From positions 310,001 to 374,000 of the forward strand of contig NZ_VFEU01000001.1 in assembly GCF_007858255.1 (NCBI RefSeq): 64,000 nucleotides of DNA, read 5' to 3'. How positions within the stretch are numbered: the stretch's first letter is position 1; the number at the start of each line of letters is the position of its first letter. Source of the DNA: Pseudomonas rhodesiae. Its GTDB lineage: Bacteria; Pseudomonadota; Gammaproteobacteria; Pseudomonadales; Pseudomonadaceae. A program made the translations under genes and the position numbers. Positions 17,920 to 27,888 of the stretch are shown piece by piece. The notes beneath the pieces are model-generated. The model was not told the DNA's origin. It ran no database searches and was given only the letters and a program-made list of their open reading frames with translations.

Positions 17920-18028
17920 TGGTGTTCCGTATCGATAATGCAAAGGTTTGGGTGAAACGGTCGCGAGTCTAGCACGCCCCCGCCTGCTAAACTGCGCAGC
18001 TACGCCAAGGTGCCAAGAGAAACGAGCC

Positions 18029-18571
18029 ATGCAAAACCCACAGAACCTGATTTGGATCGATCTGGAAATGACCGGTCTGAACCCCGACACCGACGTCATC
18101 ATCGAGATGGCGACGATTGTTACCGACAGCAACCTCAATACCTTGGCCGAAGGTCCGGTGATCGCCATCCACCACAGCGACGCAGTGCTAGCCACCATGG
18201 ATGAGTGGAATACCCGCACCCATGGCAATTCCGGCCTGACCCAGCGCGTGCGCGACAGTCGCATCAGCATGGCCGAGGCTGAAGCCCAGACCATCGCCTT
18301 CCTGGAGCAGTGGGTATCCAAGGGCAAGTCGCCGATCTGCGGCAACAGCATCTGCCAGGATCGTCGCTTCCTTTATACCCATATGAAAGCGCTGGAAAGC
18401 TACTTCCATTACCGCAACCTGGACGTGTCCACACTCAAGGAACTGGCTGCGCGCTGGGCGCCGGAAGTCAAAGACAGTTTCCACAAGGGCAGCACTCACC
18501 TGGCGCTGGACGATATTCGCGAATCGATTGCCGAGCTGCAGCATTACCGCAAGCACTTCATCAAGGCTTGA
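18029..18571 (+). CDS. orn: Oligoribonuclease
   Basis: DEDDh 3'-5' exonuclease of 180 residues that degrades 2-5-mer RNAs and, in Pseudomonas, pGpG from c-di-GMP turnover. Motifs: WIDLEMTGL (D-x-E), the central [12 protein letters not shown] region, and [11 protein letters not shown] near the end with catalytic His and Asp. ATG 18029 gives the standard N-terminus [16 protein letters not shown]; earlier in-frame GTG/TTG codons to 17948 lack family support. The start region overlaps the rsgA promoter region (divergent). Confidence 0.96.
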   Translation: MQNPQNLIWIDLEMTGLNPDTDVIIEMATIVTDSNLNTLAEGPVIAIHHSDAVLATMDEWNTRTHGNSGLTQRVRDSRISMAEAEAQTIAFLEQWVSKGKSPICGNSICQDRRFLYTHMKALESYFHYRNLDVSTLKELAARWAPEVKDSFHKGSTHLALDDIRESIAELQHYRKHFIKA

Positions 18572-18603
18572 AACGGTTTCTTACCGTGTCCGGGCTTCCT
18601 GTT

Positions 18604-18730
18604 GTGAGCGGGCTTGCCCCGCGCCGGGCTGCGTAGCGGCCCCACTGCTGTTGCCGCATTTTTCCCTATAGATATCATCGCCAAGTATTTGGGGCTGCTG
18701 CGCAGCCCGGCGCGGGGCAAGCCCGCTCAC
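18604..18730. repeat. Second-type REP doublet before the TRIC-like gene
   Basis: Left arm GTGAGCGGGCTTGCCCCGCG begins at 18604 and the mirror arm ending GCCCGCTCAC finishes at 18730; inner parts (GCCGGGCTGCGTAGCGGCCC versus GGGGCTGCTGCGCAGCCCGG) also pair. This is a different REP class from the GTGGGAGGGGGC family elsewhere in the window. It ends 3 bases before the ribosome-binding site of the next gene. Confidence 0.85.
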
Positions 18731-18746
18731 TACAAGGATCGCCATC

Positions 18747-19361
18747 ATGCTGCTGATGCTTTACCTCATTGCCATCACCGCCGAAGCCATGACCGGCGCC
18801 TTGTCCGCCGGTCGGCGCGGCATGGACTGGTTTGGGGTGGTGTTGATTGCCTGCGTGACGGCGCTGGGGGGCGGTTCGGTGCGGGATGTGTTGCTGGGGC
18901 ACTACCCGCTGACGTGGGTCAAGCACCCTGAATACCTGGTGCTGACCTCGGTGGCCGCGCTGGTGACGATCTTTATCGCGCCGCTGATGCGACGCCTGCG
19001 CTCGGTATTCCTGGCCCTGGACGCCGTGGGCCTGGTGGCGTTCACCTTGATTGGCTGCATGACCGCCCTGGAAATGGGGCACGGCATGCTGGTGGCGTCG
19101 GTCAGCGGTGTGATCACCGGGGTATTCGGTGGCATTCTGCGGGATATCTTCTGCAACGACATCCCGCTGGTCTTCCGCCGCGAGTTGTACGCCAGCGTGT
19201 CGTTCCTCGCCGCTTGGTTCTATCTGTTGTGCCTGCATCTGGAGCTGCCCGGCGAGCAAGCCATCCTGCTGACGTTGTTCAGTGGCTTTCTATTGCGTCT
19301 GCTGGCGATCCGCTTTCACTGGGAAATGCCCAAGTTCGTCTACAACGATGATGTGCACTGA
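18747..19361 (+). CDS. TRIC-type cation channel / YadS (UPF0126) membrane protein
   Basis: Inner-membrane protein of 204 residues with about seven TM helices made of two inverted halves. The two glycine signatures of the family are present: GGGSVRDVLLG (about 32-42) and GGILRDIFCND (about 128-138), each in the loop after a helix. Prokaryotic members were named UPF0126, then trimeric intracellular cation channel homologues; a glycine transport role has also been proposed, so function is uncertain. ATG 18747 follows AAGGA at 18734-18738. Its end overlaps the end of the convergent queG by 22 bases. Confidence 0.85.
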   Translation: MLLMLYLIAITAEAMTGALSAGRRGMDWFGVVLIACVTALGGGSVRDVLLGHYPLTWVKHPEYLVLTSVAALVTIFIAPLMRRLRSVFLALDAVGLVAFTLIGCMTALEMGHGMLVASVSGVITGVFGGILRDIFCNDIPLVFRRELYASVSFLAAWFYLLCLHLELPGEQAILLTLFSGFLLRLLAIRFHWEMPKFVYNDDVH

Positions 19362-20422
19362 CGCTCGGCATGCTGCTTGAGCGCCCATTCCACATGCTCG
19401 CGCACCAGCTCCGACGGGTACTCGCGCCGCGCTTTCAGGGCCTCCAGTACCGGAATACTTGATGGCGCATTGCCCAGTCCTACCGCCAGGTTGCGCAGCC
19501 AGCGCTCATAACCGGCGCGGCGCAGAGGTGAGCCTTCGGTGCTGCTGAGGAATTTATCCTCGTCCCACATAAACAGTTCGGCCAGCTCTGCGTTATCCAG
19601 GTTATGCCGTGGCTGGAAATCGCCTTCGCCAGTGGGGCGAGCGAAACGATTCCACGGACAAACGATCTGACAGTCATCGCAGCCGAAGACGCGATTACCG
19701 ATCAGCGGGCGCAAGTCTTCCGGTATAGCCGTTTTCAGCTCGATAGTGAGGTACGAGATACAGCGCCGGGCGTCCAGTACATACGGGCCGACGAAGGCAT
19801 TGGTGGGGCAGATATCCAGGCAGGCGGTGCAGCGTCCGCAGTGCTCGGTGCTGTGGGGCGGATCGACCGGCAAGGGCAGGTCGACGAAGAGTTCGCTGAG
19901 GAAGAAATAACTGCCGGCCTTGCGGTTGAGTACCAGGGTGTTCTTGCCGATCCAGCCCAGGCCGGCTTGCTCGGCGATGGCTTTTTCGAGCACTGGCGCG
20001 CTGTCGACGAATGCGCGAAAGCCAAAGGGGCCGATCTGGGATTGGATGCGATCGGCCAGTTGGTGCACGCGTTTGCGGATCAGCTTGTGGTAATCGCGAC
20101 CCAGGGCATAGCGCGAGATGTAGGCTTTTTCCGGCTGGGCCAGTAGATGCGCCATCTGGGTGTCGCCCGGCAGGTAGTCCATGCGCAGCGACACCACGCG
20201 CAGGGTGCCGGGTACCAGTTCTTCGGGGTGGGAGCGTTTGCTGCCGTGGGCGCCCATGTAATCCATCTCGCCGTGGTAGCCCGCGTCGAGCCAGCGTTGC
20301 AGGTGCTGCTCATGCTCGGCCAAGTCCAGGCCGCTGATGCCGACTTGCTGAAAGCCCAGCTCGCGGCCCCAGTCTTTGATCGATTGGGCGAGGGCGGGCA
20401 GATCGGAGGTAATAGCGGGCAT
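19340..20422 (-). CDS. queG: Epoxyqueuosine reductase QueG
   Basis: Last step of queuosine tRNA modification: reduces epoxyqueuosine to queuosine using cobalamin and two 4Fe-4S clusters. The clusters are bound by CGRCTACLDICPTNAF and CDDCQIVCPWN. The N-terminal cobalamin-binding domain has LGWIGKNTLVLN and SRYALGRDYHKLIRKR; the C-terminus is HEAT-like. 360 residues from ATG 20422 (MPAITSDLPALAQ); the frame is open to 20593, but that region overlaps the start of nnrD. Divergent from nnrD. Confidence 0.95.
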   Translation of the reverse strand: MPAITSDLPALAQSIKDWGRELGFQQVGISGLDLAEHEQHLQRWLDAGYHGEMDYMGAHGSKRSHPEELVPGTLRVVSLRMDYLPGDTQMAHLLAQPEKAYISRYALGRDYHKLIRKRVHQLADRIQSQIGPFGFRAFVDSAPVLEKAIAEQAGLGWIGKNTLVLNRKAGSYFFLSELFVDLPLPVDPPHSTEHCGRCTACLDICPTNAFVGPYVLDARRCISYLTIELKTAIPEDLRPLIGNRVFGCDDCQIVCPWNRFARPTGEGDFQPRHNLDNAELAELFMWDEDKFLSSTEGSPLRRAGYERWLRNLAVGLGNAPSSIPVLEALKARREYPSELVREHVEWALKQHAERQCTSSL

Positions 20423-20485
20423 GAGACACGGGAAACCACAGGTTAGATGCGTATAATTCTGCCAGACATCGGAGCTTGAAGACGC

Positions 20486-21346
20486 ATGCCGCAGACAAAA
20501 CACGAAATTACCGACGTTCAGCCACTGTTGCCCGGCCATTTGCCGACACTGGCTGCGCGTTCCCCTGACGCCCATAAAGGCCAGTTCGGCCACCTGCTGG
20601 TGATCGGCGGCGACCTTGGTTTTGGCGGCGCCGCGCTACTGAGCGCTGAAAGTGCCTTGCGCAGTGGTGCGGGCATGGTGTCTCTGGCCACGCGCCTTGA
20701 GCACGTGCCCGCGGCGCTGGCCCGTTTGCCGGAAGTCATGACCCTTGGCGTCAGTTCTGCCAACCAATTGATGGGCTTGCTGGAAAAGATTTCGGTGATC
20801 GTCATTGGGCCTGGCCTGGGTGCTGCCAGTTGGGGCAAAAGTCTGTTGTCTGTCGCGGCCAATGCCCGCCAGCCGCAGGTGTGGGACGCCGACGCGTTGA
20901 ATCAACTGGCCAACGGCGGTGTAAGCCTGCCGGCCAACTGCGTTATCACCCCGCACCCGGGCGAAGCGGCGCGACTGTTGGGGATCTCGACAGCCGACGT
21001 TCAGGCCGACCGTCTTAAGGTAGCGCGCGCGTTGAGTCTGAAATTCAATGCCGTCGCCATTCTTAAGGGTGCAGGCAGTTTGATTACCTGCCCGGATGGG
21101 CGCGTTTCCCGCTGCGATCAAGGCCATCCGGCCATGGCCACCGCAGGGCTGGGCGATGTATTGGCAGGCCTGGTCGGGGCCTTGCTGGCTCAGGGCATGC
21201 CCGCGTACGAGGCCAGCTGCCTGGCCGTTTGGCTGCACGCCACGGCTGGGGAACGACAGGGCACCTTGGGTCGCGGGCTCGCCGCCAGTGACCTGATCCC
21301 CGCCATTCGTCAATTGCTGGAGGAGCAGTCACCGTGCCTGAAGTAA
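20486..21346 (+). CDS. nnrD: ADP-dependent NAD(P)H-hydrate dehydratase
   Basis: Repairs the 6-hydrated form of NAD(P)H in an ADP-dependent reaction. 286 residues; corresponds to the C-terminal (YjeF-C, ribokinase-like) domain only. Signatures: GHLLVIGGDLGFGGAALLSA, IGPGLG, TPHPGEAARLL, ILKGAGSLI and the catalytic TAGLGDVLAGL. The epimerase domain (YjeF-N) found fused in E. coli is missing here and must be encoded elsewhere or lost. The stop overlaps the tsaE GTG start by 13 bases; operon with tsaE, amiB, mutL and miaA. Confidence 0.93.
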   Translation: MPQTKHEITDVQPLLPGHLPTLAARSPDAHKGQFGHLLVIGGDLGFGGAALLSAESALRSGAGMVSLATRLEHVPAALARLPEVMTLGVSSANQLMGLLEKISVIVIGPGLGAASWGKSLLSVAANARQPQVWDADALNQLANGGVSLPANCVITPHPGEAARLLGISTADVQADRLKVARALSLKFNAVAILKGAGSLITCPDGRVSRCDQGHPAMATAGLGDVLAGLVGALLAQGMPAYEASCLAVWLHATAGERQGTLGRGLAASDLIPAIRQLLEEQSPCLK

Positions 21347-21804
21347 TTCTTTTTCTGGCCGATGAAGACGCCATGGTTGCGTTGGGCCATCGCCTTGCGC
21401 AACTGACGGCCGGCAACGGTCTGGTTTTCCTGGAGGGTGACCTGGGGGCCGGCAAGACCACGCTGTCCCGTGGAATTATTCGCGGATTGGGTCATCAAGG
21501 GGCGGTAAAAAGCCCGACGTTCACACTGGTGGAGCCCTACGAGATTGGTGCGGTGCGTGCCTTTCACTTCGATCTTTATCGCCTGGTGGACCCTGAGGAA
21601 TTGGAGTTCATGGGTATCCGAGATTACTTCGATGAAGATGCTTTATGCCTGATCGAATGGCCAGATAAAGGTGCAGGCTTTTTGCCAAAGCCGGACCTGA
21701 CCATTACCATTACGCCGCATGAGCATGGACGTCAGCTGAAGTTGTTGCCCCAGAGCGCGCGCGCCGAGTCGTGGTGTGCCGCTTTGGCTTTGGAATTCAA
21801 ATAA
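21334..21804 (+). CDS. tsaE: tRNA threonylcarbamoyladenosine biosynthesis ATPase TsaE
   Basis: ATPase partner of TsaBD in making t6A37 on ANN-decoding tRNAs. 156 residues with Walker A GDLGAGKTTL (about residues 36-45), PTFTLVEPYE, the FDLYRL strand and IEWPDKG near the Walker B side. Starts at GTG 21334 inside the end of nnrD, with GGAGGAG upstream at 21318-21324. Followed by amiB with a 15-base gap. Confidence 0.95.
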   Translation: MPEVILFLADEDAMVALGHRLAQLTAGNGLVFLEGDLGAGKTTLSRGIIRGLGHQGAVKSPTFTLVEPYEIGAVRAFHFDLYRLVDPEELEFMGIRDYFDEDALCLIEWPDKGAGFLPKPDLTITITPHEHGRQLKLLPQSARAESWCAALALEFK

Positions 21805-21819
21805 TTGGTGGGGTTAGGT

Positions 21820-23241
21820 ATGCGCTTTCGCGCGTTGGTTGCTGTCGTAGGGGTGTTGCTTGCGGCAATGACTGTCAATGCTCTGGCTGCTTCACAGGTA
21901 AAGAGTGTGCGCCTGTGGCGAGCGCCGGATAACACGCGACTGGTGTTCGACCTGTCTGGGCCGGTCCAGCACAGCGTCTTTACCCTGACGGCGCCTGATC
22001 GCCTGGTGATCGACATCAATGGTGCGACCCTGGCCGCGCCGCTGAAAGTCTCCACCGCCAATACCCCGATTACCGCCATGCGCTCGGCACAGCGTACGCC
22101 GACCGATCTGCGCGTGGTTATCGACCTGAAAAAAGTCGTGACGCCCAAGAGTTTCTCCTTGGCGCCAAATGCTCAGTACGGCAACCGACTGGTGGTCGAC
22201 CTGTTTGACAACGCCGCCGACGCCGCGCCGCCGCCCGCGCCGACCCCGAGCGTGGCAACTGTACCGGCGGTGCCGGTCAACCCTTCGCAGCCTCAGGTCA
22301 AGCTGCCACCGCCGCCGCCAGCCCCGGCCGGCAAGCGCGACATCATCGTGGTCATCGACGCTGGCCACGGTGGTGAAGACCCGGGCGCATCCGGCTCGCG
22401 TGGTCAGCATGAAAAAGACGTGGTACTGGCCATCGCCCGCGAGTTGCAGCGCCAGGTCAATGGCATGAAAGGCTACCGTGCGGAACTGACCCGCACCGGC
22501 GACTATTTCATCCCGTTGCGCGGCCGTACCGAAATTGCGCGTAAGAAAGGCGCCGACCTGTTCGTGTCGATCCACGCCGACGCCGCGCCGTCGACGGCCG
22601 CCTTCGGTGCTTCGGTGTTCGCGCTGTCGGACCGTGGTGCCACGTCCGAGACCGCGCGCTGGCTGGCCGACAGTGAAAACCGTTCCGACCTGATCGGCGG
22701 AGCTGGCAATGTGTCCCTGGACGACAAGGACAAAATGCTCGCTGGCGTACTATTGGACCTGTCGATGACGGCCTCCCTGACGTCCAGCCTGAACGTCGGC
22801 CAGAAAGTATTGAGCAACATTGGGCGCGTCACGTCGTTGCACAAACAGCGTGTAGAACAGGCGGGGTTCATGGTGTTGAAGTCGCCGGATATCCCGTCGA
22901 TCCTGGTGGAGACTGGCTTTATCTCCAACGCCAACGAAGCGTCCAAACTGGCCAGCGCCAGTCACCAGCAGGCGTTGGCGCGTTCCATCAGCGCTGGCGT
23001 GCGCCAGTTCTTCCAGCAGAACCCGCCTCCTGGCACTTACATCGCCTGGCTACGGGACTCCGGCAAGATCGCCCAAGGCCCGCGTGACCATCGCGTGCAG
23101 CCCGGCGATACCCTGGCCATGCTGGCGGTGCGTTTCCAGGTATCGCCCGCGACCTTGCGCAATGCGAACAACCTGAAAACCGATGAGTTGAAAGTCGGCC
23201 AGGTGTTGACCATCCCAGGCACAGAATTGGCGGCACAGTAA
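21820..23241 (+). CDS. amiB: N-acetylmuramoyl-L-alanine amidase (AmiB type)
   Basis: Periplasmic zinc amidase that splits septal peptidoglycan during cell separation. 473 residues: signal peptide (1 to about 24), AMIN domain (about 25-120), Pro-rich linker (about 130-170), amidase_3 catalytic domain (about 175-395: [41 protein letters not shown]) and a C-terminal LysM (about 425-470: [16 protein letters not shown]...). The zinc ligands (His, Glu, His) and catalytic Glu all appear. ATG 21820 after GGTGGGGTTAGG; a TTG at 21805 is possible but less likely. mutL starts on its stop codon. Confidence 0.94.
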   Translation: MRFRALVAVVGVLLAAMTVNALAASQVKSVRLWRAPDNTRLVFDLSGPVQHSVFTLTAPDRLVIDINGATLAAPLKVSTANTPITAMRSAQRTPTDLRVVIDLKKVVTPKSFSLAPNAQYGNRLVVDLFDNAADAAPPPAPTPSVATVPAVPVNPSQPQVKLPPPPPAPAGKRDIIVVIDAGHGGEDPGASGSRGQHEKDVVLAIARELQRQVNGMKGYRAELTRTGDYFIPLRGRTEIARKKGADLFVSIHADAAPSTAAFGASVFALSDRGATSETARWLADSENRSDLIGGAGNVSLDDKDKMLAGVLLDLSMTASLTSSLNVGQKVLSNIGRVTSLHKQRVEQAGFMVLKSPDIPSILVETGFISNANEASKLASASHQQALARSISAGVRQFFQQNPPPGTYIAWLRDSGKIAQGPRDHRVQPGDTLAMLAVRFQVSPATLRNANNLKTDELKVGQVLTIPGTELAAQ

Positions 23242-25154
23242 TGAGCGAATCAAACCTCACCAGCGGGTCGCGCATTGAATTGCTCAGCCCGCGCCTGGCC
23301 AACCAGATCGCTGCGGGCGAAGTGGTGGAACGACCGGCATCGGTGATCAAGGAGTTGCTGGAAAACAGCATCGACTCCGGTGCCAAGCGCATCGATGTGG
23401 ATGTGGAGCAGGGCGGTGTAAAACTCCTGCGCGTACGTGACGACGGCAGCGGTATTTCCTCCGACGACCTGCCGCTGGCCCTGGCCCGTCACGCCACCAG
23501 CAAAATTCGCGATCTGGAAGACCTTGAACGGGTGATGAGCCTGGGCTTTCGCGGTGAGGCCCTGGCGTCCATCAGCTCCGTAGCGCGCCTGACGTTGACC
23601 TCGCGCACCCGCAGCGCCGATCAGGCCTGGCAAGTGGAAACCGAAGGGCGCGACATGGCGCCCCGAGTCCAGCCGGCGGCGCATCCGGTGGGCACCTCGG
23701 TGGAAGTGCGCGATTTGTTCTTCAACACCCCGGCGCGGCGCAAATTCCTCAAAGCCGAAAAAACCGAATTCGATCACCTGCAGGAAGTCATCAAGCGCCT
23801 GGCCCTGGCGCGTTTCGATGTGGCGTTTCACCTGCGCCACAACGGCAAGACCATTCTCAGCCTGCACGAAGCCAATGATGACGCCGCCCGTGCGCGTCGA
23901 GTCGCGGCGGTGTGCGGCGCGGGCTTCCTGGAGCAGGCGCTGCCGATCGAAATCGAGCGCAACGGCTTGCGTCTGTGGGGCTGGGTGGGCTTGCCGACTT
24001 TCTCCCGCAGCCAGGCGGATTTGCAGTATTTCTTTGTGAATGGCCGCGCGGTGCGCGACAAATTGGTGGCCCACGCGGTCCGCCAGGCTTATCGCGACGT
24101 GCTGTTCAATGGGCGGCATCCGACGTTTGTGCTGTTTTTCGAGGTCGACCCGTCGGTGGTGGACGTCAACGTGCACCCGACCAAACACGAAGTGCGTTTC
24201 CGTGATGGGCGCATGGTGCACGACTTCCTTTATGGCACGTTGCACCGCGCGCTGGGCGATGTGCGCCCGGATGACCAACTGGCGGCGCCAATCGTAACCG
24301 CGGTGGTGCGGCCAAGTGGGCCCGAGGCCGGTGAATTCGGCCCCCAGGGCGAAATGAGCCTGGCAGGCAACCTGCTGCAATCGCCGCAACCGCAGCCGGC
24401 TTACACAGCACCGAACGCTGGCTCGGGTGCGGGTTATCAATATCAATACACACCGCGTCCGCAGTCAGCGGTGCCGGTGGCCGAAGCTCAGGCCGCTTAT
24501 CGCGAATTCTTCGCGCCGCTGCCGGGCGCACAGCCGAGTGCGGCGGCCTTGCCCGAAGGCGGCGGTGATATTCCGCCGCTGGGTTATGCGTTGGCGCAGC
24601 TCAAAGGTATCTACATCCTGGCGGAAAACGCCCATGGCCTGGTGCTGGTCGATATGCATGCCGCCCATGAGCGGATCATGTATGAGCGGCTGAAGGTCGC
24701 CATGGCCAGCGAAGGTCTCAGCGGCCAGCCGTTGCTGGTGCCCGAATCCCTGGCGGTCAGCCAGCGTGAGGCCGATTGCGCTGAAGAGCATCACGAGGTT
24801 TTCCAGAAGCTGGGCTTTGAGCTGCAGCGTCTGGGGCCGGAAACCCTTGCGATCCGGCAGATCCCTGCGCTGCTCAAGCAGGCCGAGGCCAACCGGCTGG
24901 TCGCCGATGTGTTGGCGGACCTGATGGAGTACGGCACCAGCGACCGTATTCAGGCCCACATCAACGAATTGCTGGGCACCATGGCCTGCCATGGTGCCAT
25001 CCGCGCCAACCGCCGCCTGGCGTTGCCGGAAATGAACGGGCTACTGCGCGACATGGAAAACACCGAGCGCAGCGGGCAGTGCAACCATGGCCGACCGACC
25101 TGGACCCAGATGGGCCTGGACGATCTGGACAAACTGTTCCTGCGCGGTCGTTGA
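23241..25154 (+). CDS. mutL: DNA mismatch repair protein MutL
   Basis: 637-residue mismatch-repair ATPase. N-terminal GHKL motifs: [11 protein letters not shown] (Mg-binding Asn), [20 protein letters not shown], and [11 protein letters not shown] flexible Pro/Gln/Ala-rich linker spans about 350-440. The C-terminal dimerisation domain contains [15 protein letters not shown], the metal-binding endonuclease motif present in Pseudomonas but absent from E. coli MutL, and CNHGRPTW near the end. The start overlaps the amiB stop (TAATG) and the stop overlaps miaA (TGATG). Confidence 0.96.
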   Translation: MSESNLTSGSRIELLSPRLANQIAAGEVVERPASVIKELLENSIDSGAKRIDVDVEQGGVKLLRVRDDGSGISSDDLPLALARHATSKIRDLEDLERVMSLGFRGEALASISSVARLTLTSRTRSADQAWQVETEGRDMAPRVQPAAHPVGTSVEVRDLFFNTPARRKFLKAEKTEFDHLQEVIKRLALARFDVAFHLRHNGKTILSLHEANDDAARARRVAAVCGAGFLEQALPIEIERNGLRLWGWVGLPTFSRSQADLQYFFVNGRAVRDKLVAHAVRQAYRDVLFNGRHPTFVLFFEVDPSVVDVNVHPTKHEVRFRDGRMVHDFLYGTLHRALGDVRPDDQLAAPIVTAVVRPSGPEAGEFGPQGEMSLAGNLLQSPQPQPAYTAPNAGSGAGYQYQYTPRPQSAVPVAEAQAAYREFFAPLPGAQPSAAALPEGGGDIPPLGYALAQLKGIYILAENAHGLVLVDMHAAHERIMYERLKVAMASEGLSGQPLLVPESLAVSQREADCAEEHHEVFQKLGFELQRLGPETLAIRQIPALLKQAEANRLVADVLADLMEYGTSDRIQAHINELLGTMACHGAIRANRRLALPEMNGLLRDMENTERSGQCNHGRPTWTQMGLDDLDKLFLRGR

Positions 25155-26125
25155 TGAGTGCCTTGCCCCCCGCAATCTTCCTGATGGGTCCCACGGCCGC
25201 CGGTAAGACCGATCTCGCTATCGAGCTGACCAAGGTGCTGCCATGCGAGTTGATCAGCGTCGACTCTGCCCTGGTTTACCGGGACATGGACATCGGCACG
25301 GCCAAGCCCTCCAAGGCGTTGCTCGCGCAGCATCCGCACCGGCTGATCGACATCATTGACCCCGCCGAGAGTTATTCGGCGGCGGATTTTCGCACCGATG
25401 CCCTGGCCGCCATGGCTGAGATCACCGCACGGGGCAATATTCCCCTGCTGGTGGGCGGCACGATGCTCTATTACAAGGCTTTGCAGGAAGGTCTGGCGGA
25501 TATGCCGCCAGCGGACGCCCAGGTGCGCGCCGAGCTTGAAGACGAAGCTGCACGCCTTGGCTGGCAAGCCCTGCATGATCAGTTGGCAGCGGTAGATCCG
25601 GTGTCGGCGGCGCGCATTCATCCTAATGACCCTCAGCGCCTGACGCGCGCCCTGGAAGTCTGGCGTGTCAGCGGGCTGACCATGACCGAGCATCGGCAGC
25701 GACAATCTGCGCAAAGTGCTGATGCAGGCGCATCTGGGCAGTCACAATTGCCCTATACTGTGGCCAATCTGGCCATCGCTCCGGCAAATCGCCAGGTGCT
25801 GCATGAACGAATTGCACAAAGATTCACAATTATGTTGGAACAGGGGTTTGTGGAAGAGGTCGTAGCACTGCGTTCCAGAGGTGACCTGCATCCAGGGTTG
25901 CCTTCGATACGTGCTGTAGGCTATCGCCAAGTCTGGGATCATCTGGATGGCAAGCTGACGTCAGCCGAAATGCAGGTGCGCGGCATCATCGCCACGCGCC
26001 AATTGGCGAAACGCCAGTTCACCTGGTTGCGCAGTTGGAGCGATTTGCACTGGCTGGACAGCCTGGAAAGCGACAATCTGTCACGCGCCTTGAAATACTT
26101 GGGAACGGTCTCCATATTGAGCTGA
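25154..26125 (+). CDS. miaA: tRNA dimethylallyltransferase
   Basis: Adds dimethylallyl to A37 of UNN-decoding tRNAs. 323 residues from ATG 25154, which overlaps the mutL stop. P-loop [11 protein letters not shown] (about 12-22), [26 protein letters not shown], and the C-terminal [15 protein letters not shown]-binding block. The frame extends upstream to 25079 within mutL, without support. hfq follows after 92 bases; in related genomes hfq promoters lie inside miaA. Confidence 0.96.
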   Translation: MSALPPAIFLMGPTAAGKTDLAIELTKVLPCELISVDSALVYRDMDIGTAKPSKALLAQHPHRLIDIIDPAESYSAADFRTDALAAMAEITARGNIPLLVGGTMLYYKALQEGLADMPPADAQVRAELEDEAARLGWQALHDQLAAVDPVSAARIHPNDPQRLTRALEVWRVSGLTMTEHRQRQSAQSADAGASGQSQLPYTVANLAIAPANRQVLHERIAQRFTIMLEQGFVEEVVALRSRGDLHPGLPSIRAVGYRQVWDHLDGKLTSAEMQVRGIIATRQLAKRQFTWLRSWSDLHWLDSLESDNLSRALKYLGTVSILS

Positions 26126-26217
26126 GTCCTTGCAATTGCCGTCTATCCTTGGGGGTGTGACGGTTAAAGCTTTCTATTTTCCGATTTTTATTATTGATCC
26201 TTAAAGGAGTGCGGCAC

Positions 26218-26478
26218 ATGTCAAAAGGGCATTCGCTACAAGACCCTTACTTGAATACCTTACGTAAAGAGAAAGTGGGGGTTTCCATTTATCTGGTCAA
26301 CGGTATCAAGTTGCAAGGTACGATTGAGTCGTTCGACCAGTTCGTGATCCTGTTGAAAAACACCGTCAGCCAGATGGTTTACAAACACGCTATCTCGACA
26401 GTCGTCCCTGTTCGCCCAATCCGCCTGCCTAGCGCAGCGGGTGACGAGCAAGCTGACGCTGAGCCAGGTAACGCCTGA
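26218..26478 (+). CDS. hfq: RNA chaperone Hfq
   Basis: 86-residue Sm-like hexameric RNA chaperone. Sm1 and Sm2 motifs are present: [13 protein letters not shown] at the N-terminus, [27 protein letters not shown] split by strands, and [16 protein letters not shown]. The short acidic C-terminal tail (about 70-86) is typical of Pseudomonas Hfq. Ribosome-binding site AAGGAG at 26203-26208, ATG 26218. Followed after 12 bases by hflX, the classic hfq-hflX order. Confidence 0.98.
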   Translation: MSKGHSLQDPYLNTLRKEKVGVSIYLVNGIKLQGTIESFDQFVILLKNTVSQMVYKHAISTVVPVRPIRLPSAAGDEQADAEPGNA

Positions 26479-26490
26479 TAGGAGTCTCCT

Positions 26491-27792
26491 TTGTTCTTTG
26501 AGCGCCACGGTGGTGGTGAGCGAGTAATCCTCGTTCACTTGGATGGACAGGACCCTGAGGCGCGCGAAGATCCGCAGGAGTTTCAGGAGCTGGCAAATTC
26601 GGCCGGCGCCGAGACCGTTGCGTTTTTTAACGTGCCGCGTCATCGGCCAACCGCCAAATACCTGATCGGCAGCGGCAAGGTCGAGGAATTGCGCGACCTG
26701 GTTCACGCCGAAGAAGCCGATCTGGTGATCTTCAATCACACCCTCACGCCCAGTCAGGAACGTAACCTCGAACGTGTTTTCGAGTGTCGCGTGATTGACC
26801 GCACCGGTCTGATTCTCGATATCTTCGCCCAGCGCGCCCGCACCCATGAAGGTAAGCTTCAGGTCGAATTGGCCCAGCTTGACCATATGAGTACGCGTCT
26901 GGTGCGCGGCTGGACTCACCTTGAGCGTCAGGGTGGCGGTATCGGCATGCGTGGGCCGGGTGAAACCCAACTCGAAACCGACCGCCGTCTGCTGCGGGTT
27001 CGCCTGCGTCAGATCAAGGGGCGGCTGGAGAAAGTCCGCAGCCAGCGCGAGCAGTCGCGCCGTGGGCGTTCGCGGGCGGATATTCCTACCGTGTCTCTGG
27101 TGGGCTACACCAACGCCGGCAAGTCCACGCTATTCAACAACGTGACGAAGTCCGACGTGTACGCGGCGGACCAACTGTTCGCCACCCTCGACCCTACTTT
27201 GCGTCGTCTGGATCTGGCCGACCTGGGGCCGATCGTGTTGGCCGATACCGTGGGTTTTATTCGTCACTTGCCGCACAAGCTGGTCGAGGCATTTAGGTCT
27301 ACGCTCGAAGAGTCGAGCAATTCCGACTTGCTGCTGCATGTAATCGATGCGGCCGAGCCGGACCGCATGTTGCAGATCGAGCAGGTGATGCTGGTGCTGG
27401 GCGAGATTGGTGCCCAGGACTTGCCGATCCTCGAGGTCTATAACAAACTCGATTTGCTTGAAGGCGTGGAGCCGCAAATCCAGCGCGATGAGAACGGCAA
27501 GCCCCAGCGGGTCTGGCTGTCGGCGCGCGATGGCAGTGGCCTGGAGCTGCTTGAACAAGCGATTGCCGAGTTGCTCGGCAGTGATTTGTTTGTCGGCACC
27601 TTGCGCTTGCCCCAGCGTTTTGCTCGACTGCGTGCACAGTTTTTCGAGCTGGGCGCGGTACAGAAAGAAGAACACGACGAAGAAGGTGTCAGCTTGCTGG
27701 CCGTTCGATTGCCGCGCTCGGAGCTGAATCGGCTGGTCAGTCGTGAAGGTGTGGTGCCGACAGAGTTCATCGAACAACACACTTTGCAATAA
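26491..27792 (+). CDS. hflX: GTPase HflX
   Basis: Ribosome-associated GTPase involved in rescue of stalled or heat-damaged 50S. 433 residues. N-terminal nucleotide-binding HflX domain, glycine-rich linker GGGIGMRGPGETQLETDRR, coiled stretch, then the G domain: GYTNAGKSTLFN (G1), DTVGFIRHLPH (G3), NKLD (G4). TTG start at 26491 after ATAGGAGT; it lies 12 bases from hfq. Confidence 0.95.
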   Translation: MFFERHGGGERVILVHLDGQDPEAREDPQEFQELANSAGAETVAFFNVPRHRPTAKYLIGSGKVEELRDLVHAEEADLVIFNHTLTPSQERNLERVFECRVIDRTGLILDIFAQRARTHEGKLQVELAQLDHMSTRLVRGWTHLERQGGGIGMRGPGETQLETDRRLLRVRLRQIKGRLEKVRSQREQSRRGRSRADIPTVSLVGYTNAGKSTLFNNVTKSDVYAADQLFATLDPTLRRLDLADLGPIVLADTVGFIRHLPHKLVEAFRSTLEESSNSDLLLHVIDAAEPDRMLQIEQVMLVLGEIGAQDLPILEVYNKLDLLEGVEPQIQRDENGKPQRVWLSARDGSGLELLEQAIAELLGSDLFVGTLRLPQRFARLRAQFFELGAVQKEEHDEEGVSLLAVRLPRSELNRLVSREGVVPTEFIEQHTLQ

Positions 27793-27888
27793 AAGCCTCC
27801 GAAAGCGGTTGTGCCGCAGTAGCAGGCATTCTGTAGCATTGGTCGGCGCGCCGTGGGTGCGTCTTTGCTTTATCAGATGGAGAGCGCT

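Noticed and set aside
17920..18351. N-terminal extension of rsgA to 487 codons
   Set aside because: The extra part lies antisense to orn, and the rsgA N-terminus at 17919 already matches the family.
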